From: Polyodon spathula
Taxonomy: Eukaryota > Chordata > Actinopteri > Acipenseriformes > Polyodontidae
DNA: 64,000 bases
Reading direction: 5' to 3'
NCBI RefSeq assembly: GCF_017654505.1
Contig: NC_054538.1
Coordinates: 25,042,283 to 25,106,282 of the forward strand
Shown: piece after piece, positions 25,350 to 64,000 of the stretch
Numbering within the stretch: the first letter of the stretch is position 1
Layout: every line of letters starts with the position of its first letter
Notes under the pieces: model-generated
What the model was told of the DNA's origin: nothing
What the model saw: only the letters and a program-made list of their open reading frames with translations
Databases searched by the model: none
Translations under genes and position numbers: made by a program

Positions 25350-25354
<5 letters not shown>

Positions 25355-25387
<33 letters not shown>
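25355..25387. repeat. Poly(A) run
   Basis: About 30 consecutive A bases following TTTTTT. It may be the tail of a retroposed element, but no element body was recognised. Confidence 0.9.
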
Positions 25388-25391
<4 letters not shown>

Positions 25392-26402
25392 CATTAGGAC
25401 AATGTCGGAGGGCTAATTAGTTTATTTAAAACATTAAAAAATATATATGGAAAAAAAGACCTGTGCTGTGCTATTTTGTCAGAGGTGGCTCCTCAATTGC
25501 TGCAAAGGTGTTATATAAATCATGTAAAATTGGTGCGTGGAGTTATACTAGGATATGCATGATTTTCCTGCATATAAAATCAACTTATTTAGGCAGTTAT
25601 ACAGTTAAAGAAGCTCACTTTGTTCCTAGAGAATATATGACAGAAGGCACTACAAAGCTTAGAGAGGAGGATGATTTAATATTGGCTATGACTATTTCTT
25701 AACTTTTTAATTTTAATCTGGAGTTATAAACATCTGAAGAAATGGTGGGTTTGTGTCACTTACCTTCCCTTATAAATGAAAACCTGTTAATGGAATTTCT
25801 TGCAAATCTCAAAACATAACACAGTATTGTATGGATGCTCTGCTACTGAGATGTAATGGCAGTGTTAATGATACTTTTTCGGTACGATTATGACAATGAT
25901 AATAATAACAATAATACGAAGAATATCACCTTGACACATGTCAATTATACGTGTGAGACACACTGATGAACAGATCAATGTACAGGTTCAAATACTCCAA
26001 GTGCTATCACAACAGGCTAAGTGGTTTGAATTATTTAATATGTTTTGACAAACGTTTCAAAGGGAAGTTATTTATTATAAACTTTGTGGGTTTGGGAAAA
26101 TATACGTTATTGGGGTGGTGCTGGTCACTCCTAAAAAACTGGAATAGGATTCACAATTGTGCACATAAAATTACCACTTAATTCCGTGGGGGAAGGGGAC
26201 AACACTTTCTCCAATAACATAAACTCCCCAAAAACAGACACATACAAAATAGCGAGTCCTTTATACATACAGGTGCTTCCGCCATGCCACTTTTTATTCA
26301 TTTACTATTTACTTTGAACAGATATTTGAAAAACACCAGATCTGTTTGCTACAAAAAGGAAAATACACCAGTTGCATGCAGTGTTTCAACAAATACAAAT
26401 GA

Positions 26403-26419
26403 CCAGCAGGGGGCAGAGC
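26403..26419 (+). promoter_or_regulatory. CTCF-like motif
   Basis: CCAGCAGGGGGCAGAGC fits the CTCF core consensus CCASYAGRKGGC completely. It lies between the 3' end of LRRC1 and the MLIP-like exons, a sensible place for a boundary element. Weaker one-mismatch versions occur at about 16252-16263 (minus, CCACAAGATGGCGC) and 22208-22222 (minus, CCAGCAGAGGTCGC). Binding is an inference from the motif alone. Confidence 0.45.
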
Positions 26420-27883
26420 AAACACCACTTTGTTTCTCAGCACAGACAGCTTGACAGATGAAATGGTACATTTCTTTGAAACACATAACACACCCAAATA
26501 AGTCTATTTTGTTGATATACTTTTAGTTATGCAGTAGTTTTATGCCAGCTAAATAAACTCAGTTGCATACATTTCTACTGTGCTGCCTTTTAAACAGTTT
26601 TTGGCAGATGGAAACTAAAAATGATATGCCAAAGTTTTAAGGAACTGTTGTTTGGAAAAAAAAAAATATTGAACTTCAGTTTGATTTCATATGAGGTTAG
26701 AGCTTTTCCTGTTGGTTTTATTGTGTATCTGGAGAAATAATGAGGACATTTATAAACAAGTACATTGAATGTAGTTGTGATTTGGCTGAAAGTTATGGAA
26801 AAATGTGTGTGTAGTTTTGCCTTCTAAAATGTGCAACCCCCTTTACAATTGTATATTATTCTCAGAAATGTTTTCCTTTGCACTTACTTAAAAAAGGGCC
26901 CCAGCTTAAATAACTAAGAGTGTTTTTTGCCTCTTTAATCAGATTGTGTCATGTTTCTTTACTTATGTGAAGAGCCAAAGAATATTCAAGTGACAGAAAA
27001 CACTTCAAACTGTTTGATAATCTGTTCAGCACTGGGAAAGGGTATGGGAATGCACAAATAAGAAACTTCACATCACAAAGGTTAGTATAAAGGATGAGGA
27101 AGTGTTTCAATAAAGTGCCCATCACATATCTTTATACAAATGCATAAAGAAAATGATTTAAAAACAATTTCTCGCTCTTTTAGAATCGGTTCATTACCAA
27201 AATAGGATAACAATGTTTTTTGGGGTTTTTTTTGGATTCACACATTGAAACAAGGTTAATTGAATGCACTTGGGCAGGGAAAACTCAGGGATCTTTTTCA
27301 CAGCAATCCAAAACAGTTATTGGGTCCGTTTTAAATATCTAAAAACAGCAGCACATCCGTTTAGAATAAAACACACTGTATTGCTTACGTAACATGGCCT
27401 GTTCTGAAACAAAGCTACAGCACGGGAAGTAACAGTAACATCAACTTCCATGGCATTGTCTTTCATATATCTGCATAGTAAACACAAGTATAACAAAATC
27501 AGCAGAAGAAAAAAGGGCACTGTGATAATATTGGTAGCGATATGCAAAAGGCAAAACAATGGATTTTAAATCCTTGATTAGCACTCCTTTAACTCTATTC
27601 TTCTGTAGCCCTCTTCCCTATATTTCTATTTTAGTAAACTAGGTTAATAATGAGGTCAGCAACAAGTGGTTTTAAATGGAATTATTCAGATACACCAGAG
27701 TTTACATTATTAATAAAACAGCCTCCCACCACTCCCCACCCACCATCTTGACAGATTTGTGCCACAATCTGTACAAAGTTATACAAGAGAAAAAAAAGCC
27801 TGTGAAAATACTGACATGAAAAAAGCCATTGGATGATTTCAGGGAAAAATAAATGGAGCATTATGGTTTTCATTTGATTTGAT

Positions 27884-27889
27884 TTTATT
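27884..27889 (-). terminator. Candidate LRRC1 poly(A) signal
   Basis: TTTATT on the plus strand is AATAAA on the minus strand, the first such hexamer downstream of the LRRC1 stop (about 1.03 kb). It would give a 3' UTR of about 1.05 kb that contains the large (TA)n array at 28573-28672. Longer 3' ends are possible. Confidence 0.35.
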
Positions 27890-28570
27890 GTATCAGTGGT
27901 TATATATCAGCAAAAAAAAAAAGAAAAAAAAGCCTTTGCCTGTGAGTTTTGGGCAGTATAATGTACATAATAAAATCAACATCTGAACCAGTTTCCATGG
28001 CTTTCTCTTTTGCACACAAACAAAAAAAGAAAATGTAGTGTACCACAGAAACATTAGTTTGGCACATCAGTTTTCAAAATGCATGTTTCTTTAAAGAGAT
28101 CAATATATTTTTTACATTTCTACACCAACTGTATTTTTTATATTCAATAATCGATTCGTTTTAAAAATGATCTGATTAAAAAGTTAAAACAGTAAAGTCC
28201 ACAATGCAGTTTCTAATTGTCAGTGTCCATGCTGGGTTTAAAAATTGCTGTTGTTATTCTAGAGACTACAACTTCCTGTCCTCACCAAGCAGTGGTATAA
28301 GAAAGTCCATTATGCACAGAGTCAAGACAATTGACAAAGGAAACCTAGTTTTTTTTTTCTACAAAAATAAAATAGACATACCAATTTAAAAATCGTCATC
28401 TATTAAGAAACTTGCTGTACAAAACATAAAAAATGTACATCATCTGAGCTGCCAAAAATGTATAAAAAGTATAACCTCTTACATCAAAACTATACAATAT
28501 TTTTTTTTTATCAGTAGGTCCAAAAATATCTGGACATAATACATCCCATTATTGGTAAAGTGGGACACAT

Positions 28571-28572
<2 letters not shown>

Positions 28573-28665
<93 letters not shown>

Positions 28666-28672
28666 ATATATA
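28573..28672. repeat. (TA)n array in presumed LRRC1 3' UTR
   Basis: About 100 bp of TA/AT with one phase slip, beginning about 250 nt downstream of the LRRC1 stop codon. If transcribed, it would form a long AU hairpin. Confidence 0.95.
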
Positions 28673-28921
28673 TTCTAATATTACACAGTAGCAGCTACCT
28701 ATATAAATAGCACGGTTTCAAATTCTTAAATATTTGTGCAGAGTAATGCTGCAAAGACTGGATGAAAACAAGGCACATTCTCCCAGTTAGCAGGGCCAGA
28801 TACCATCTTACTATTATCTGGAGATGAAATTAGGTACTGGATAAGAAGGGTCCAGGCAGGATCCCAGGTGAAGGTGATAACAGTCAGGGGAGACAAGGTG
28901 GTAAATGTTTGAGGAAAAGCT

Positions 28922-58327
<29,406 letters not shown>

Positions 58328-61300
58328 TCAAGTAAAATGTGTGCTCTTCCAAACAAAACATTAGTTTTTTTTCATGTTGAACCAAAACTTAAATCGACAG
58401 TTCTCTTTACTTTATAGCACTACTATGCCCATTCAAACCACATTTAAATTGTGCCCAGTAGATAATGTACAATTACATTGGGATGCTATTTAATGCATTA
58501 TCATTTTAACTAATAAATACTTAATACATATAATAATACTGAGAAAATTGATGTGTCAATTTTAATTATTGCAAATTCAAGACTTATGAGCAGTAGTGTA
58601 CACACTTAAGACTCTGTTCTGTATTAAGCTGAAATTCATTGTAATATGGTAAACATGGTGTGATTGTCTACACAGTTCCTTGCTTAAATAGACTGGGAAT
58701 GAGATTTTAAAAATGACTAAAATCAGAAAACTAACTATCAGCAGACTGGTGGGCAGTGGACTTGTGAAATGCTGAAAATATTTAAGACCTGGACATCTTA
58801 GAATATTACTTTCTTCCAGCAGGTGATGGGGGCATAGGCATTATAAAAAATAGTTTTTATTCATGCACTGTACAAAAGACATAACAAAAAATGTGATGAT
58901 GCCAAGTTCTGGAACTTAAAAAAAAAAAAAAAAAAAAAAACATTGACACTAAAAATATCTAAGTGCCAGTAACTTTTACCCTTTTTTCTTTTTCTCATTG
59001 TCTTCAGACAAGTTACAGTGCAACTTCCAAAAAGTTCTCTGGTTACAATTATTCATACACTACTTCTGTAAAAATGATCAGCGCAGACATGCCAAGCCAA
59101 ACTCTTAGAAGTATAATTAAAGCAATCTTAAGAATCCAGACCTTTCTTTCAATGTGGGAAAAATGTGTTGTGACATAACTCCTTGAGGAGACTAGCAAAG
59201 CAATCTATATTACAGATCAGCAGTAGAGAAACAACAATTAAAAAAAGAGGCCTAACTGACCCACTTTACCAGCAGTGGTTTCAAACTGCATTGAATACAA
59301 TGTAAAGAAAGCGGTAGTGATAACAATGCCAGTAAGTGCATGCAATGAAAAAAAAACACCCAACATTTCAAATAAAATTGCCTGTATGTGTTTACAAAGA
59401 CTGGTCAGCTTTGTAAAAAGGAAACAACTGTGAAACACAAAATACAGTGAATCCAACCCCTGTATTCAGGCTCAACTTTCACCCCTTTGTATAGACATAC
59501 AGTATTGTAGTTATGTTAAATAGAATATTTACAAAATAATCCTTAAACTTGATGGATTTATCAGAACATAAAATGTGCATGAAATTCAAAATGAGAAAAT
59601 AAATAAAAGAAAACTGGTGTGTTATTTGATTTAAAATTCCCATTTTTTAAACCCTTCAGATGAAAAATAGCCTAACAGGCAATTTTTGAAAAATTGAAAT
59701 TAGTGCACCCTATAAAATATAATGATGCATTTTGCTTTAGAATTAACATGGCCCTTTGAAACATACAGTAAAAGCGCAAGTATCATTATTTACAGTAAAT
59801 AACTACTGTGAAAATGTACTTAAATGGCATTAAGGAGATTACACTTCATGTAGTAATAACAACCTGAAGCATTTCAGGTTCTCACCATCACTAGTCGAAA
59901 GAAGAACAGTGAACTACTGTATTGCATTGAGCAGTGTTGGCTGACATCCCAAATGCCAAAAAGTTAGGCATTAAAAGTATTCACGGGCCTGGCAGAAATT
60001 CCTCTGCTTACTCCGTTGTCCATTTTGATGACCTACTTGTCTGTCATTTCTTTTTTCCTGGTCAAACATGACAAAAGTGATATGCTTGTAAAATGATGTT
60101 CAATATTCATATTCTCACGACAGCGCAAGTTCTTGAGTTCATGCTACTCAAATATGAGTTACCGTCTTGTGTCATGTCTTGATATTAAGCTTCTAAAAAG
60201 TAATATTAATCAAAGTATACTGACAAAAGGGTTTGGTTACTGGCAATTTGATGATGTTGTTTTAAACTGACAACAATGTGAATACTTTTCATAAGACAGC
60301 CAAGCCACTGTGCAGCATCCAGGAAAAGTGCTGGACCACAACTCAACGATACATAGACATTTATTTTCCTTTGTAAGGCTAACTTTATCATACACTAGAT
60401 GGACGAGACAGAAATTGCAGGATGCTGTGGATTGCACTAGGTCGTTCATTCTTCAAGTAGGCCATAACTTCTTCCATCCAACATGACCTACACACATACT
60501 GAGTGTAGTTACAAGTAGCAATGTATAGAATCAGTCAAATGACCCTCCAATATGGAAGTTGTAGTTCATGTTGACCAATTGGAATTATTATTACCTTCAG
60601 TCTGCTAATTTAAATGAACGAAAGGATTTAAAACAGGTTTTCATTCTTCTTTACAGCAACAATCACTGGTCTGTCCGTCTTCTTTATTTTCTTCTATTTA
60701 TACAATTTTTTCCAGTACTACAAAAAATAAACAACTGTTTCCAGGCACCAAATCACATCTTTCACTGTAGGGCACACTGTCTAATAGTAGCCTGGCCAGT
60801 GGAGTGGGAAAAACTACAGATTGAAAAAATTTCCATTTAGTCAGCTTTTAAACTAGATGTGAATGTTTTATTCAATTTGTACGGATTACACCTAAGATAA
60901 ATCAAATATAAACAAGTAGCTTTGGAAACGTGTTCTGAATCTTCAAAGGTCAACATGTACCTTTAGTTACATCCCTACTTTCATTAACAGAACGTCTCCC
61001 CCCCCCATACACTTCAACTTGTTTTTTTAAGTACATCAATTGTGCTTCTTGCTGTAGCCCCCTCCACATTTTGCCAAACAGTTTCAGAGTACTTATCTAC
61101 ACATCCCTTATTAGTATACTGTAGATATTAGCTTTTACGGAACATGTTTTCTGGTCCACTGCACAATGGTCAAAGGGGCAGACTCAGCTGCATACAATTC
61201 GACAATTTAGCTGATTTTCTTTATTCACCAACATTTTTTGAAAGAATTAAATTCTGCAATATAATGCTGTTAATAAGTAGAACATGTTTAAATTACCATT

Positions 61301-61474
61301 AAACCCAATAGCATCTGTTCACTACATGAAATCACCTCAATGTTTACTCATTCTTATCCTCAATTATACACTATATTTTAACATGAACTAGATCTGTATA
61401 AAAATTTAATTGACAATGAATCATCCAACATCCGTAATCCCTTCAAGACCATGTAGAATTGTATACTGTGTGTA

Positions 61475-61475
<1 letters not shown>

Positions 61476-61505
<30 letters not shown>

Positions 61506-61515
61506 ATATATATAT
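61476..61515. repeat. (TCTA)n(TA)n microsatellite
   Basis: About seven TCTA units followed by TA units. Confidence 0.95.
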
Positions 61516-62470
61516 TAAAATTGTATGATAGATATATTAATATAGATAGCTTATTTTGTATATATACAGTACGTGTCATGCACTGTATCAATAGTACTTA
61601 TTTTTTTAAACAAATACAATCCTTTTTTTTTCCCCTTCAGAGTCAAAATCAGAGACCAGGTAGAGAGTTTAAATTTAAATTTAAATACTAATTATAGAAA
61701 CTTTTAATTTAAAACATCCCTTTAGATTAGACGATTCTGCAGTATGAGAATATGATCCAAAACTTCCCAAGGCAGACACCGTTTTCTGTGCCGACAATGC
61801 CCTCCTGTTAGAGGGTTATTCTGGACACACAGCCATGCGATATCCAGGACACACACACTCTACAAGTCACAGGTGTACAGGAGAAAGGCGGCAAATATTG
61901 TTCATCATGCCAAATCAAGTACATCTGCAATCAAATGGGTGGACAGTGGCCGTCTTCTCATACTTCTGCTATTTATAGATCACATAAAAGTGTTTCAAAG
62001 AGAAAGTAAACAATTTTGAACAAAAATAATTTCCCATACTAAACTGAAAGACATTATTTTAAAACAAATAATTCTCAATGCTGTCTACAAGCCTATACTG
62101 TAGGCTAAAATGTAACTCTTCTGTTTCCAGTGTCCAGAATGGACAGCAGGATTCACAGTATCTAGGTAGGGAATTGTAATCCAGATACGGTACCAAACCC
62201 ATATAAACTCTAACGGATACTGTACACAATCAAACACATTGCAAGTGCAATAATTCACAATGGACTGCATGAGTTGGAGTGTGGCTTGTACAACACTAAG
62301 TTAGTGGGTATTCCATCAATTTATGAATTCTCTGTGGGTAAAGTAATTTGAATTCCTTAGGTCACTTACGTCTTGTGGTTCTTGTGGATCGTGGCTTTAT
62401 CCATTACATTTTTTTATGACTAATTTAGTTTATATGCACTACATACATTTTAAAGCATAAGCATAATATA

Positions 62471-63420
62471 CAGTGCCTATAGAAGGTCTATACCCCCATT
62501 CAAAATTCACCTTTTGTTGCCTTATAGCCTGGAATTAAAATGTATTAAAAAGTGTCATCCCCCCCAATTTATTTACACATCCTACCCCACAACTTACAAG
62601 TGAAAAAAATATTCTAGAAATTTGTAGAAAATTAATTATAAAAACTGAAATAGCTTGGCTGGATAAGTGTCCACCCCCTTGTAACAGCAATCCTAAATTA
62701 GCTCAGGTGTAACCCATCGCCTTCAAAATCACATACCAAGTTAAGTGGCCTCCACCTGTATTAAACTATAGTGATTCACATGACTTCAGGATAAATTCAG
62801 CAGTTCCTGTAGGTTCCCTCTGCTGGGTAATGCATTTCAAAGCAAAGACTCAACCATGAGCACCAAGGCGCTTTCAAAAGAACTTCGGGACAAAGTTGTT
62901 GAAAGGCACAGATCAGGGGATGGGTATAAAAAAATATCAAAGTCCTTGAATATCCCTTGGAGCATGGTTAAGACTATTATTAAGAAGTGGAAGGTGTATG
63001 GCACCACCAAGACCTTGCCTAGATCAGGCTATCCCTCCAAACTGGATGACCAAGCAAGAAGGAGACTGATCAGTGGTGCTACCAATAGGCCAATGGCAAC
63101 TTTGCAAGAGCTACTGGCTTTTATGGCCAAGACTGGTCAAAGTGTGCATGTGACAACAATATCCCAAGCACTCCACAAATCTGGCCTGTATGGTAGGGTG
63201 GCAAGAAGAAAGCCATTACTCAATAAAGCCCACCTTGAATCCCATTTGAAGTATGCAAAAAAACACTCAGGAGATTCTGTAGCCATGTGGCAAAAAGTTT
63301 TGTGGTCTCACGAAACTAAAATGGAACCTTTTGGCCTACATGCAAAGCGTTATGTTTGGTGCAAACCGACACAACAAAATGTGAAAAAAGTTCAAGGGGG
63401 TGTAGACTTTCTATGGGTGC
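62471..63420 (+). mobile_element. Internally deleted Tc1-like transposon
   Basis: The left end CAGTGCCTATAGAAGGTCTA, continuing TACCCCC, pairs with the right end GGGGGTGTAGACTTTCTATG, continuing GGTGC. TA target duplications flank it (62469-62470 and 63421-63422). A normal Tc1 element is about 1.6 kb; this one is 950 bp because the 3' half of the transposase gene is gone and the coding part runs almost directly into the right inverted repeat. A (TATC)n(TA)n(CA)n array follows at once. Confidence 0.88.
62856..63390 (+). pseudogene. Tc1 transposase, truncated, first catalytic Asp replaced
   Basis: An open frame from MSTKALSKELRDKVVERHRS covers the paired helix-turn-helix region. Helix segments are YKKISKSLNIPWSMVKTIIK and VTTISQALHKSGLYGR, with a linker RSGYPSKLDD. 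Next comes the catalytic domain start VLWSHETKMEPFG. The family motif is WSDETKIELFG, so residue 152 is His in place of the first catalytic Asp. After KRYVWCKP the sequence jumps to the terminal repeat, so the second Asp and the Glu are missing. The remaining product would be DNA-binding only, about 175-190 residues against about 340 normally. The ORF continues artificially through the microsatellite to 63527. Confidence 0.9.
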
Positions 63421-63424
63421 TAAT

Positions 63425-63433
63425 ATCTATCTA

Positions 63434-63512
<79 letters not shown>
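63425..63512. repeat. (TATC)n(TA)n(CA)n microsatellite
   Basis: Begins within 5 bases of the right end of the Tc1 derivative. Confidence 0.95.
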
Positions 63513-63514
<2 letters not shown>

Positions 63515-64000
63515 TAACATATTATAAACAATATAATGTGCATGATAATTAACCTTACCAAATGTTTGAAGGTTTGTTTCTGAACACAAAAATCACGTAA
63601 TAAATTGGTCACAAATAATTATGTTTTATGTTCAGAACCCTCCTTCTGTATGAACCTTGTTGTGCAATACATGCAGTAGTTGTGAATACACTAGGGTAGC
63701 TGCATTTGAACAAACAAAAAAAAAAGTAAAACACAGAGCTTAAAAGTGTTTTCTCTATTTATTTTTTTCTATGTGATTTACCCTAGCGTTTTGTTTACAT
63801 GTTGAAATCCCTTGTTAAAGGAGTTACAACAGGAGATCCTGTTGTTCATGATTATTAGGCAAGTATCTTGTTTATATTAAGCAATGAAATGGTTGAATTG
63901 ATTTAAGTATAATGAATCTAAAATCTAGTCCTTCTTGGGAATGTTTGTTGTAATAGTAGAGATTTTTTCTTATACAAAAAATAAGATTTGCACCACAAAT

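Noticed and set aside
25752..25771. Minus-strand donor AAG|GTAAGTGA as a possible MLIP first exon
   Set aside because: No in-frame start codon precedes it, and the nearest acceptor would leave only 20 nt.

Overview
The window looks like a piece of a vertebrate nuclear genome, most likely a ray-finned fish. It is AT-rich, with short exons separated by long introns with GT/AG borders, many (TA)n microsatellites, several fish-type DNA transposons (Tc1-like, PIF/Harbinger-like, hAT-like), a DIRS-type retroelement remnant and two copies of a tRNA-derived SINE. A non-teleost such as a sturgeon or paddlefish is plausible from the SINE type and intron sizes, but that is an impression and was not tested.

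Two protein-coding genes are present, both on the minus strand. The right half (28922-58252) holds 13 coding exons of LRRC1 (LANO), a LAP-family leucine-rich-repeat scaffold of the Scribble/Erbin group. Every exon was located by its splice sites. All phases join without a frameshift, giving 472 codons plus a stop, and the protein ends in the PDZ ligand TSV. Only the first coding exon (about 52 residues in the family) is missing; it probably lies beyond base 64000. Downstream of LRRC1 on the same strand, the left part of the window contains one exon (70-204) that I recognise as MLIP (muscular LMNA-interacting protein). Two more exon-like ORFs with good splice sites (6562-6615 and 20979-21173) probably belong to the 5' part of the same gene. 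The order LRRC1 then MLIP in the same orientation matches human 6p12.

The rest is intron and intergenic DNA filled with repeats. Left to right: a 27-bp minisatellite (1737-1977), a 1.5-kb Tigger-like TIR element (2460-3935), a 254-bp foldback MITE (6932-7185), LINE remnants (about 8370-8860 and 13980-14115), a SINE (15459-15752), a Harbinger transposase relic (17009-17220), a 42-bp minisatellite open in both directions (18124-18369), a palindromic MITE (24062-24199), a Tc1 scrap (24514-24710), a CTCF-like motif (26403-26419), a second SINE (30886-31156), a 1758-bp non-autonomous Harbinger-like element (34270-36027), a full-length decayed Tc1 element (39254-40532), a Tc1 remnant (42829-43270), a solo-LTR-like sequence (49447-50072), a hAT remnant (52535-53092), a GC-rich insertion (53746-54527), a DIRS-like element with inverted repeats and a broken tyrosine recombinase (54740-56960), and an internally deleted Tc1 element (62471-63420). 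I found no CRISPR array, operon or other prokaryotic feature, and no convincing new biological system. The most useful results are the complete exon map of LRRC1, the linked MLIP exons, and the structures of several non-autonomous mobile elements.
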